DNA from: Verrucomicrobiota bacterium
GTDB taxonomy: Bacteria > Verrucomicrobiota > Verrucomicrobiia > JABWAM01
DNA length: 34,868 bases
NCBI GenBank assembly: GCA_016198745.1
Contig: JACQHZ010000040.1
Span: forward strand, 1 to 34,868
Direction of reading: 5' to 3'
Positions 8,260 to 16,757 of this stretch are shown here, piece after piece. Positions within the stretch are counted from its first letter, which is position 1, and each line of letters opens with the position of its first letter. Both the position numbers and the translations under genes were made by a program. The notes beneath the pieces are model-generated. The model had not been told where the DNA came from and did no database searches. It saw nothing but the letters and a program-made list of their open reading frames with translations.

Positions 8260-8386
8260 GGTTCTGTGCTTAACACATTGCGTCTCGGATGCAACATTTT
8301 GATGGCAACGCGAAAAACAAGCCGTCTGCCTTGCCTGCCTGCGGCTTGAGAACCGGCCGCTGACCTGCGGGAGGAATCAGCGCTGA

Positions 8387-9349
8387 TCAAACTTGATTTC
8401 CTTCTTTGCGCCACACATCGAGCATGAGTTGGTAGCGTGAAAGCCGCATTCCGGTGTAAATGCAATTGCTGGTCGAGAAAATGTAGCCGCCGCCCGGCAT
8501 GCCGTGGCGCAAGGCGTAGCGGACCGAGCGGATCACATCCTCGTCCGTGCCCGTGTCCAACAAACCGCAGTTGACGTTTCCGATCAGGCAAACCTCTTTT
8601 CCGCACCGTCGTTTCACTTCCGCAATGTCAACACCGCCCTGCGGATCGAGCGAGTGCAGCGCATGCGGATGGGTCTGCACCAGTTGATCCAGAATCGGCA
8701 TGATGTTGCCGTCGGTGTGTTTGATCACGAAAAACCCCATGTCGCGATAAGCCTTCGTGAGACGGGCCAGATAGGGCGTGACAAATTCCGAGAACAGCGA
8801 CGGTCCCAGAAACGGGCCGGTGTTGAAACAGTAATCCGCGCATAACGCAAATCCGTCCAGCCCCCCGCGTTTCCGAAGGCGCGCTCCGCGCTGCAATGCC
8901 TCCTCCACCATGGCGGCCGCCTCGGCCTTCACCTTCTCCGGCTCATCGGCCAGGCGATAGGAAAATTCCTGCATTCGCGTGCCGCTCGGCACGCTGAAGG
9001 TGGCGTCTCCGTGGAGCATCAGAAAAAAGCGATCGCCCGATCTCTCGCGAATGAGGTCAATCAGCCGCTCCGTCTCTTCGACGTTGTAGGGATTTGGATG
9101 AACGAAGATCGCGCTATGTTCGAAACGTTCCGCGGTGGCGATGTGCAGATCGGCCATTTCCTGACGATGCAACTGCCTTTCCTTTTCCTCCATCTGGTCC
9201 CACTGATGATAACTGCGATGACCGGGATGCACCTTGCCGAATGCCTCCATGGTGAGGAAAAAGACCAGTTCAAAATGCGGCACCCGTCCTGTGAGCGGAC
9301 GTCGCTCCAACGCGGCAATGAACCGTTCGCGTGGTGTCATTGAGTTCAT
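8387..9349 (-). CDS. URO-D family protein A (uroporphyrinogen decarboxylase/MtaA-like)
   Basis: A 320-residue protein of the uroporphyrinogen decarboxylase superfamily, a TIM-barrel group including HemE and the corrinoid methyltransferases MtaA, MtbA and CmuA. The N-terminus MTPRERFIAALERRPLTGRV is typical. The metal-site region carries KHTDGN (His211, Asp213), with Cys261 in GNVNCG and Cys296 in TSNCI downstream, a pattern that could bind zinc as in MtaA-type enzymes. HemE's N-terminal substrate motif is not seen, so haem synthesis is unlikely. Its start codon overlaps the stop of URO-D B (4 bases, 9346-9349), indicating translational coupling. It is followed by the GH4 gene. Role inferred: one-carbon or methyl-group handling tied to sugar breakdown; this is not demonstrated by the sequence. 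A 12-bp palindrome (8376-8387) abuts its stop codon. Confidence 0.83.
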   Translation of the reverse strand: MNSMTPRERFIAALERRPLTGRVPHFELVFFLTMEAFGKVHPGHRSYHQWDQMEEKERQLHRQEMADLHIATAERFEHSAIFVHPNPYNVEETERLIDLIRERSGDRFFLMLHGDATFSVPSGTRMQEFSYRLADEPEKVKAEAAAMVEEALQRGARLRKRGGLDGFALCADYCFNTGPFLGPSLFSEFVTPYLARLTKAYRDMGFFVIKHTDGNIMPILDQLVQTHPHALHSLDPQGGVDIAEVKRRCGKEVCLIGNVNCGLLDTGTDEDVIRSVRYALRHGMPGGGYIFSTSNCIYTGMRLSRYQLMLDVWRKEGNQV

Positions 9350-10551
9350 GATGCAACAGGTTGGACGCTTTCATGTCCCGTCTGTCTGGCGGCAGACAGG
9401 TCCAAAATCTCCCAGGCTTTCTTGATGTAGAACCGATAGTTGTCGAGAGGCGTGCCGTTGGGAATGCGATGGTCGAGTCCCAGGAGGCAGCCGCCGGTGC
9501 AAACCATCGGAGGAATTTTTCGCTCCAGCTCGGTTACAATGTCCCCTTTGCTTCGACGCAACACATGCTTGTCGAGGCCGCCCATGAACGCGAGACGCCG
9601 GCCGTAAATCTCACGCAAACGAACAATGTCATTGCCGCCCACCGGTTCCATCGGTCCTATCGCGTTCAAACCGCAATCGAGCAATGCGGGAATGACGCCG
9701 CTCATGTCGCCGTCCGAATCCTGGTAGAACAGGCGCGCGCCGCGGGATTGTAATAAATCCCAAATCCGGCGGTAGTACGGCTTGATGAATTCGCCGATCT
9801 GCCTGGGACCGGCAAGCGGCCCGCTCTTGCCCGCCATGTCGTCGTGCACGTTGAGCTGGTCCACCGGCACCCGTTCCGTGACGCGATCCAGAACTCTGAA
9901 CGCCGTCTCAGCAATGGTGCCCAAAATGTCGTGTATCAGGCCGGGTTGGGCGTAATAGGCGACGCACAGTTCCTCCTCGCCCATGAGCTGGCGTGGTTCG
10001 TCGAACCCACCAGGGATGCTCACGCACACAACCTGCCCTTTCCGCGCTATCGCGCGCGCCTGGTTTTCCCAATCAGCTCCGAAACGTGCTTCGGAAAATT
10101 GATAATGCGATTTTACCCGCAGCCAATCGTCCATGTCGGCCACGGGATGATCCATGGGCAGCGGCACGGTGGCGGATTGCTTGCAAAGTTTCACCCGCCG
10201 TCCCATCCGATCCCGGGCAATGATGTGTTCTTCGGTTTCTTCCAGGATTTCCTCCTGGTCTCCTCCCAACCAGCCGGTATGGACGGGGATGTGATCCAGC
10301 ATGGGGCGTCGGTAGCGGAACGCGGAGAAATCCAGTTCTGACGGCGACGCGCCCTGGGCAGCCCATTCCTCCTTGAGTCCGATCAGCGGTCCGAATATCT
10401 CGGTGAACAGAGGGCGCTGGTTGGCGCGAAACGTCATGTAATCGAGATACTCCTCGCGCCGGACCTCCATCGCGCGATGGATTGAAAGCGCCGCATGCGA
10501 TTGATGGAGCCTGGCGATGTCGCGGGGAGTGGGCTGCAGCGTGTTGCTCAT
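9346..10551 (-). CDS. URO-D family protein B (uroporphyrinogen decarboxylase-like)
   Basis: A 401-residue member of the URO-D superfamily, the longest of three paralogues here. The barrel region is recognised from GPLAGPRQIGEFIKPYYRRI (residues 244-263), LFYQDSDGDMSGVIPALLDC and the late LNAIGPMEPVGGNDI and RLAFMGGLDK segments. At the position where A has KHTDGN and C has FHSDGN, B has YQDSDGD, so the metal-ligand-type His is replaced by Gln/Asp. The C-terminus has Cys351 and Cys355 in VCTGGCLLG. It may therefore bind a different ligand or lack methyltransferase chemistry. The stop overlaps the next gene's start, and the gene begins 7 bp after the stop of URO-D C, so the three are clearly one operon. 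Substrate unknown. Confidence 0.82.
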   Translation of the reverse strand: MSNTLQPTPRDIARLHQSHAALSIHRAMEVRREEYLDYMTFRANQRPLFTEIFGPLIGLKEEWAAQGASPSELDFSAFRYRRPMLDHIPVHTGWLGGDQEEILEETEEHIIARDRMGRRVKLCKQSATVPLPMDHPVADMDDWLRVKSHYQFSEARFGADWENQARAIARKGQVVCVSIPGGFDEPRQLMGEEELCVAYYAQPGLIHDILGTIAETAFRVLDRVTERVPVDQLNVHDDMAGKSGPLAGPRQIGEFIKPYYRRIWDLLQSRGARLFYQDSDGDMSGVIPALLDCGLNAIGPMEPVGGNDIVRLREIYGRRLAFMGGLDKHVLRRSKGDIVTELERKIPPMVCTGGCLLGLDHRIPNGTPLDNYRFYIKKAWEILDLSAARQTGHESVQPVAS

Positions 10552-10558
10552 ACGAGAT

Positions 10559-11644
10559 TCAGACGTTCGCTGAGGATGGTTCCGCGCAAGAAACGGCTCT
10601 CATCAGGCGCATCGCGTAATCATAAGCCTCCGGCGGCATTTCCTCCGGCACCGACGCCATGCCCAGAATCACCCCGCCTTCCCGCGACAACTCCATGAGC
10701 GAACGGATGTGTGATTCGATCTCCCGATGATCGTTCCGCGGCAGGATTCGCGTGTTGCAGACGCCTCCGATGAGTGCCAATTTGCTTCCATACTTGCGGC
10801 GCAAATCGGCCAGACCGGGATTGCAGCGGGGTTCCAGCGGATTGCACCCCTCGAATCCCGCTTCCAGAAGCATATCCAGCATCGGAGCGACGTTCCCATC
10901 GCTGTGAAAAAAGAAATGCTGACAGCCGGCCTTGCGGCAACTGGCGATGATGCGTTGATAGCGCGGCAAAAAATATCGCGCAAACATTCGCGGGCTGAAC
11001 ATCGGCCCCTTCAATCCCGCGAGGTCATCATAGACAAACAATCCCGTGTCGCAGGTGTGCGTCCGTTTCAAGGTTTCCAGCGCCATTTGTTCAAAGTGAG
11101 CGGCGACCTTGTCGAACAACTCGTCGCAAAAGGTTTCATCGCCCGCCATGTCCATCAGCAACCTGTCTTCACCGCGCATGAAATGACTGCGAATGTAAAG
11201 CCCGCCAATCTTTGTGAAGGCGCATTTGCCATCCTGATGGACCTTTTTCGCATGCTCCTCCAAGCCTGCGTATCGGCTTGGAAGGGCCGCCGGCTCGAAT
11301 TCAACGGCATCCAAATCCTTCGCTGTATTGAGAACCCGATCGATTTCCTCGAAAAAATAGCCGTTCGGTTTCGAGCGAACGATGCAACCCCATCCGTTGT
11401 TGGAAATGTCGTAACCGTCCTCGCGCCGCAGAACGCCCGCTTGTGACGGAAAAAAACGCTCATCACCGATGAGAATCACGGTGTCGTTTCGATAATGCGA
11501 AAGTGGATGGACCTCGTCGCCAACCCCCTTGAATGTGCGCCACTGTCGGACAAAGCCCGGATCATAGCCCGGCGTCCAGGTCGGGATTTCATTGCATCGC
11601 TCGAACCGCAGCGCGGCGAGAACGCGTTCCTTGGGAGTCGTCAT
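10559..11644 (-). CDS. URO-D family protein C (uroporphyrinogen decarboxylase-like)
   Basis: A 361-residue URO-D superfamily protein and first gene of the leftward catabolic run. The N-terminus MTTPKERVLAALRFERCNEI is the standard opening of the family. The central YDDLAGLKGPMFSPRMFARY, FFFHSDGNVAPMLDMLLEAG (His247, Asp249) and CNPLEPRCNPGLADLRRKYG are the family's C-terminal barrel elements. It keeps the His at the usual metal position but has no cysteine pair as clear as in protein A. No corrinoid protein or MtaB-like partner gene is visible in this window. The start ATG at 11644 is preceded by a gene-poor 40-bp stretch and then the inverted-repeat element at 11686-11828, so the promoter must lie in or near that element. 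Confidence 0.83.
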   Translation of the reverse strand: MTTPKERVLAALRFERCNEIPTWTPGYDPGFVRQWRTFKGVGDEVHPLSHYRNDTVILIGDERFFPSQAGVLRREDGYDISNNGWGCIVRSKPNGYFFEEIDRVLNTAKDLDAVEFEPAALPSRYAGLEEHAKKVHQDGKCAFTKIGGLYIRSHFMRGEDRLLMDMAGDETFCDELFDKVAAHFEQMALETLKRTHTCDTGLFVYDDLAGLKGPMFSPRMFARYFLPRYQRIIASCRKAGCQHFFFHSDGNVAPMLDMLLEAGFEGCNPLEPRCNPGLADLRRKYGSKLALIGGVCNTRILPRNDHREIESHIRSLMELSREGGVILGMASVPEEMPPEAYDYAMRLMRAVSCAEPSSANV

Positions 11645-11685
11645 TTGAATTCATAACCATGTTTCATGCGTGTATCCAAATCGAG

Positions 11686-11828
11686 TAAAATTTTTTGCAA
11701 CTACTCAGGTCATTCCCGCGAAAGCGGGAATCCAGTCTTATGAGTATGGCTTTGTGCGAGCACTGGATTCCCGCTTTCGCGGGAATGACGGCAAGCGAAG
11801 GGATGACCTGAGTAGTTGCAAAATTTTA
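11686..11828. repeat. MITE-like nested inverted-repeat element, copy 1
   Basis: The ends are inverted copies: 11686-11713 (starts TAAAATTTT, ends CAGGTCAT) and 11803-11828 (starts ATGACCTG, ends AAAATTTTA), differing by a 2-base indel. Inside, a 28-bp perfect inverted repeat (beginning GTCATTCCCGC at about 11710 and ending GCGGGAATGAC at about 11790) contains further small hairpins, ATTCCCGC-GAAA-GCGGGAAT and its mirror. There is no coding capacity. A shorter relative lies at 23779-23871. The right terminus supplies the TAA stop of the restriction-modification gene. This layout fits a non-autonomous palindromic element, but no transposase or target duplication was identified. Confidence 0.8.
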
Positions 11829-14800
11829 TCGCTGGACGCTCTCCTCCACCAGCTTGACTTCGCCGGGCGTCAGACCGTAGAGGGCATAGACAATTTGGTC
11901 AATGAGGCGGTCGGTGAAAACGATTTGGATGTCGAGCAGGACAAGTTTTTCTTTGGCGTTTTGAAAACGGGCGCGAATTTTCTCTTCGTCGGTCTCCTTG
12001 AGATGGATGCCCTGCGCGGCAAGCGCCCTGGCATTTTTGCGCAAGTGGGCGAATAGATCGGCGGATTCCAGTTTCCAAAATTCGTCCAGCTTGGTTTTGG
12101 GGGTGAGGCTGCGGACATCCATGCTGTGGAAATCTTTCAAGTCGGTCAGAAATTGTTTGGCGGCGGTCTGCTTGTCTTTGTTCAACGCCATCATTCGCGC
12201 GGCCAGGAACACCAGCAGATCGTGAACCACGTCGGCACGGTTTGATTTCAGTTGTTTCTCGACAAAACCCAGCGTCTCGGCCGCATCGTTCTTTGCAAGA
12301 CCGCGTTCGCAAAGCTCACGTCCTTGCGCGCCGTTCAACTTGCGTTCTGATGGCGGCGTGGTGAAGGCGATGAGGCGGATGGGAAGCACTCGCAATTGCG
12401 GCGCTTGGAATTGATAGTAACCACCGCTCATCCGCAGTGCGCCAAAATACGCCCCGTAAAGCGCAGCCATGAGATTGCTGTTAAGCAGTGCGAGCAGGTA
12501 GTGAAGATTGTGTTCCGAATCATACACGAAGTTTGTATTTGCAGACGCATATTCGCCGCTTTCATCAAGAAATGCTTCTATGCGAGCAGCCATCTTCGCA
12601 AAGACAATCTTGGGCTTTGCATACTGCTTTTTTCGCTCTTCCGTAACAGATGGATCCGATAAATCAAGATGAGGAGAAGGCATCAACCTGCCCTTGTGCG
12701 TTAAAGGGAACACCCCCCACAGGCTGGCATAGCGATCGATCAGACCCGTGTTGAGAAACTTTTTGGTTTGAGAGAGGGGCGTATTCGCCAAGGCGTTCGC
12801 ATAGGCATCGGCTTCAGCGGCCGTGCTGGAAGCCCGAACGGTTGTGCGCTTCTCCAAACTTTCGGAAATTTTCTGTGTCTTAAGAACCAGAGGCAAATGC
12901 TCTGACAAAAGGAATCCCCAGATTTTTTCTGGCAGCACAGAAAGGTTTGAACTGTCCTGGACAAAGACGGTTGTTTCCTTTGGATTCAAGGTGTCTTTTG
13001 GCACTTCGACCAAAATCTTGTAGTCATTTGCCGGCGCCGAATTTTCAATCACGCTGACGACGGGGTAAATTGACGGGTCTTCGAACACGCGGACACGTGA
13101 GACGTTCAGCAGATGAACCAATTTGGCGGAAGTGCAGAGATGATCCCGAAAAGCAACAGCGTACGGCGCGGACAAAAACTTGTTTGGAGTGATCAAAGAA
13201 CAGAGCCGCCCTTTCCGCGTCAGCTTAATGGCTTGTTCCAGAAAAAGGATGTAGAGGTCGTAAGCACCGGCCGCACTACTGAATTCCACAGCCCAATAAG
13301 GCTTCTCAAACTCCGAGAGCGCCTTGTTCAGTTCAATGGCGTTTACAAACGGCGGATTTCCGATCACTGCATCGAAGCCTGGATTCTCTTTGTGCGAACC
13401 GTCCTCGGTGAAAAAAACCTCGGGGAATTCGAGTTCCCAGTGGAAGTAAGGTTTGTCCAGTTCCTTGATATGGTAACGCTCCGCCGCTTCTTGCAATCTG
13501 TTCGCACCCGCCTGAGCCGCTGCCAGAACCGTCTTGGCTGCGGCCAAGTATTCCTCCTCGCTCAGCGGTCCATCAAAAAAGGCGTTGATCCAGAGGTCAG
13601 CGACTTTTTTGTATGGCGCGAGCCGGGGCAGGATTTCAACTTCCCAACGCTTTTCCTTTGCTTTCACCGCTGCCACCTCGCCGCTGGCTTGGGCTTCGAT
13701 TTCGTGAATCTGGCGAATGGATTCGGCAACGACGCGTTTGAAATCCGGTCCAAAGGTGAATTGGATTTGAGCAGGCGCAATGCCTTGTTTTCCGCGTGAT
13801 TTCTTTTCAGGAAGGCTGCCGAGTTGATCGAGGCGCGCGCCAATGAGCGAGTTGCCGCAACGCAGGTGGTGATCGAGAAAATTGAGCGGCTGATCGCTGG
13901 CGATGGTGGTGAGCCACAACGAAAGTTTCGCCAACTCGACGGCGAGGGGGTTAAGATCCACGCCGTAGATGCAGGCTTCAACCACGCGGCGTCGCCAATG
14001 GGCGATCTCGGCTTGTTCCTGGGATTCGCCCTTGGTAAATTCCGCCTGAAACTTCGTGGTGGGATGATACACGATTTCGTAAGCGAGGTAGGTGGTGGCT
14101 TCGACGAGGAAATGCCCCGACCCCATCGCAGGATCGCAGATGTTGAGTTTGAGAACTTCCTCGGCAAAGGAGTTGTCCTGTTTTCCGAATGCGCGCGCGG
14201 ATTTGACCGGTTCACGCTCTTCGATCTCTTTCAGCAACGGGGCAACGGTATGTTCAACGATGTATTTGACGATGTAATCGGGCGTGTAGTAGGCGCCGGT
14301 GGCTTTGCGTTCGGCTTTATTGGTCTGGAGCATCAGTTTTCCGTTTTCACGGGCGAAATGATGTTCCAGCAGTCCTTCGTAAATGGAGCCGAGTTGTTGG
14401 ACGCGCAGGCCGGCGTAGTCCACCGTCTCGATGGGGAGCGAGGGCTGATCTTTCTTCGGTAATGGATTGAAAAGCAGTTCGCGCAACACGTCCGCAAGCA
14501 CGGCGTCGCAGACGCACCATTGTTCAAGTTCGGGGTAATGCGCGGGATCGAACAGGCCGCCGTTGTAGCGGGGAACGTCAAATTCGCGGTTGGCTTTTTC
14601 GTCCGTGCCGTTAATCAGCCGGCAGAGATCGAGGATTTCGCGGTAGAGGCGCGTCTGAGTCCGGCTGTCATATTCGGCGAAACTTTTCAGCGCCGGGATG
14701 AGCCGCCGCAGTGAGAAGTGCTTGTAGTATTTGCGATTGGGACGGTCCAGAGGCAGCAAGGCGCGGCCTTCCGCATAGAGGATGAACAACAGACGATAGA

Positions 14801-15698
14801 GAAAGATCAAGCTGGCTTCATAAAGTCGCGGCAGAGCGGTGTCGGTGATGCCCTTCTCCATGCGCTCGGCGAAACCGTTGGCGAGAATCTCCAGGATGCC
14901 GAAGATGCGAAGCCGCAAGTCTTCCTCGAGTTTGCTCTGCGCTTCGGACGCGCCCTCACGAACAAGGTCGAGGCGACAGCGGCCTTGAACTTCGCGGACG
15001 AAAGCGGCAGGACAGAACAGCGCGAGGAAAAATTTGAAGTTCTCGAGCGACTTGATTGCTTCGCTCAATTCGATCTCAAAAAATTCGCTGGGCTTGGTTC
15101 CGCGGCAATAGAGCCGCCACGCGCTGCCGTTGGTCAGAATCCCCCATGAAATGACCTGGGCTTCATCAAGATAGGCGCGGATTTGCTGATGCGGATAACG
15201 TTGTTGATGCTTGCTGATTTGAGAGAGTGGATGGCCAAACTTTTTGGCTTCGAGGATGGCAATGCCGGTTTGGAACCGCTCTTTGATGCTTTTATCCGCG
15301 ACGGCCTCCTTTTCTTCCGCGCTGGCGTACAGGATGTAGTCAGGCTCCAAATCTTGTTTGGTATCGGGGAGACGAAGATTATCCGACCAGTCAAAACCAA
15401 GTTGTTGCAGAATTTTATCAATCAATTCCTGACGAACACCCATTTCGTTGTCGTAACGGCGTAATCCGAAGGCGCGTTTTTCGTAAAGTTCCTTGCAGAA
15501 CTGCCAAATCGGTTGTGTCCGAGCGTCGGTCGGCCACCAATCGTTTTTCTGAATGCGCGTCTTGAGATAGTGATCAGCGAAGAGACCCTCCGTCTGCCAA
15601 AGCCTGCGCGACTCCGGAAGACCCAGTTCGGGATGGAAATCGGGTTGCTTTCGCTTTGGCACGAAACGATTTATGCGATTGAAAATCGCCTTGGTCAA
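11826..15698 (-). CDS. Single-chain restriction-modification enzyme (type IIG-like, Eco57I-type methylase)
   Basis: A 1290-residue protein combining DNA cleavage and N6-adenine methylation. N-terminal nuclease: LEPDY (Asp120) and AILEAKKFGH (Glu150, Lys152) form a PD-(D/E)xK site. A helical linker leads to the methyltransferase: TGAYYTPDYIVKYIVEHTV (467-485), SAM motif I CDPAMGSGHFLVEA (521-534), acidic Asp581 in YGVDLNP, and catalytic NPPF (781-784). The last 400 residues, with GYYQFQAPQLRVLPI, are expected to recognise the target sequence. The start is a TTG at 15698 overlapping the stop of the toroid gene as TTGA; no in-frame ATG lies upstream of residue 86, so this start is only moderately secure. 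Base composition around 12400-13100 looks more AT-rich than flanking genes, suggesting acquisition. No separate S or R subunit is present. Confidence 0.9.
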   Translation of the reverse strand: MTKAIFNRINRFVPKRKQPDFHPELGLPESRRLWQTEGLFADHYLKTRIQKNDWWPTDARTQPIWQFCKELYEKRAFGLRRYDNEMGVRQELIDKILQQLGFDWSDNLRLPDTKQDLEPDYILYASAEEKEAVADKSIKERFQTGIAILEAKKFGHPLSQISKHQQRYPHQQIRAYLDEAQVISWGILTNGSAWRLYCRGTKPSEFFEIELSEAIKSLENFKFFLALFCPAAFVREVQGRCRLDLVREGASEAQSKLEEDLRLRIFGILEILANGFAERMEKGITDTALPRLYEASLIFLYRLLFILYAEGRALLPLDRPNRKYYKHFSLRRLIPALKSFAEYDSRTQTRLYREILDLCRLINGTDEKANREFDVPRYNGGLFDPAHYPELEQWCVCDAVLADVLRELLFNPLPKKDQPSLPIETVDYAGLRVQQLGSIYEGLLEHHFARENGKLMLQTNKAERKATGAYYTPDYIVKYIVEHTVAPLLKEIEEREPVKSARAFGKQDNSFAEEVLKLNICDPAMGSGHFLVEATTYLAYEIVYHPTTKFQAEFTKGESQEQAEIAHWRRRVVEACIYGVDLNPLAVELAKLSLWLTTIASDQPLNFLDHHLRCGNSLIGARLDQLGSLPEKKSRGKQGIAPAQIQFTFGPDFKRVVAESIRQIHEIEAQASGEVAAVKAKEKRWEVEILPRLAPYKKVADLWINAFFDGPLSEEEYLAAAKTVLAAAQAGANRLQEAAERYHIKELDKPYFHWELEFPEVFFTEDGSHKENPGFDAVIGNPPFVNAIELNKALSEFEKPYWAVEFSSAAGAYDLYILFLEQAIKLTRKGRLCSLITPNKFLSAPYAVAFRDHLCTSAKLVHLLNVSRVRVFEDPSIYPVVSVIENSAPANDYKILVEVPKDTLNPKETTVFVQDSSNLSVLPEKIWGFLLSEHLPLVLKTQKISESLEKRTTVRASSTAAEADAYANALANTPLSQTKKFLNTGLIDRYASLWGVFPLTHKGRLMPSPHLDLSDPSVTEERKKQYAKPKIVFAKMAARIEAFLDESGEYASANTNFVYDSEHNLHYLLALLNSNLMAALYGAYFGALRMSGGYYQFQAPQLRVLPIRLIAFTTPPSERKLNGAQGRELCERGLAKNDAAETLGFVEKQLKSNRADVVHDLLVFLAARMMALNKDKQTAAKQFLTDLKDFHSMDVRSLTPKTKLDEFWKLESADLFAHLRKNARALAAQGIHLKETDEEKIRARFQNAKEKLVLLDIQIVFTDRLIDQIVYALYGLTPGEVKLVEESVQR

Positions 15699-16738
15699 GA
15701 AAAGGCGGTTTTCGTTCCGCGCCTTTTCGCGGACGGAAGGATCCGATCAAGACGATAAACGTCCGCCGTGTCGAAAATATCTCCCCAACCGCAGGAGGCA
15801 ACGATGTGATCGGGCAAGAGACGCTGGAGAATGGCCAGCGTGGTGATGTTGCAAAGAACAATGTGGACCGCGCCGTTGGCGTGAAGCCGCTGCTTGCTGA
15901 CCTTGGGCAGATACAGGCCGGCGTATTTCCGCGCGGCCGCTTCAACGCCTGGCCGCAAATCGGTCTCCATCTCCGTCGCAAGCCAGAGCGCATAGAGCGC
16001 GTCGAAATCCATGTAACTTGCGCCGGGAAGATGAAACCAGGCGCCATCCGGACGCTGCAAGTTGAGAATCGTTTGAACCAACGCGCGCAAATGCAGGACG
16101 TGGCGCTTATGATGGCGGTAAACCGGCACAATGTGAACGTACCCGCCGAGCTGCTCCAGAACGCCCCAGCCGTGGGGCGGGTCGCATGGCTGGACGCCCT
16201 TGCGCCACAGTCCCGTCTTTGAGTCGAGTTCCCGATCCAACCACGACCACACCGCCTCGCGCCACGCCGGACCGGCGATGTGGCTGCAGGGCACGAGCAC
16301 GCCGAACAAATTGTGGCTGTTGCCCCAGATGCGCTGCCAGTCGGCCAGTTCGAGAAACGCAACCGCTGCGGACGGCTCGCGCACCAGGTCAAAAGCGGCG
16401 GGCCAACGCTTCAGTGGCATCTCCAACGCACAAAGGGCTTGCACCGCCGTTCCCAAAGCGTGGCCGCGGATGTGATAACTGCAGTGAAACATGCCGTTGA
16501 CTGGATCCTGGTATTTATGGATGTGCTCCGACCAGGATTGGCGATCATCGGCGTCCAACCGCGTGAGGTCTTCCCCCATCAGCCGTCGGGCGAGCGCCAC
16601 ATCGCAGATTCCATAGAAGCCCGCTCCGGAGTCAGGCGCGTCGCGATACGCGCCGTAGGGCTGGCGTTTGTCGCGCAGCGACTCGAAATATGCGCAGGTC
16701 TCTTCTCGGATCTGATCGAGATGGATTTTATTTCGCAT
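15695..16738 (-). CDS. Predicted alpha/alpha-toroid protein of unknown function
   Basis: A 347-residue protein without a signal peptide that I do not assign to a named family. Repeating helical pairs with W/G-rich turns (DPVNGMFHCSYHIRGHALGT, RPDGAWFHLPGASYMDFDAL, GLWRKGVQPCDPPHGWGVLE) resemble (alpha/alpha)6 toroid proteins such as terpene-cyclase-like, glycoside hydrolase or polysaccharide-lyase folds. Many His and Trp residues (YRHHKRHVLH) could line a carbohydrate site. The start ATG at 16738 is 19 bp after the stop of the giant secreted protein on the same strand, so it probably belongs to that operon. The last residues (SAKRRGTKTAFS) are basic and lie right at the junction with the restriction-modification gene, so the C-terminus may have been altered by its arrival. 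Confidence 0.6.
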   Translation of the reverse strand: MRNKIHLDQIREETCAYFESLRDKRQPYGAYRDAPDSGAGFYGICDVALARRLMGEDLTRLDADDRQSWSEHIHKYQDPVNGMFHCSYHIRGHALGTAVQALCALEMPLKRWPAAFDLVREPSAAVAFLELADWQRIWGNSHNLFGVLVPCSHIAGPAWREAVWSWLDRELDSKTGLWRKGVQPCDPPHGWGVLEQLGGYVHIVPVYRHHKRHVLHLRALVQTILNLQRPDGAWFHLPGASYMDFDALYALWLATEMETDLRPGVEAAARKYAGLYLPKVSKQRLHANGAVHIVLCNITTLAILQRLLPDHIVASCGWGDIFDTADVYRLDRILPSAKRRGTKTAFS

Positions 16739-16757
16739 GACAAGAGCCGGTTCGTTC

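Noticed and set aside
11670-11828. CRISPR-like repeats near the restriction-modification gene
   Set aside because: The repeats are inverted rather than direct, with no regular spacers or cas genes.
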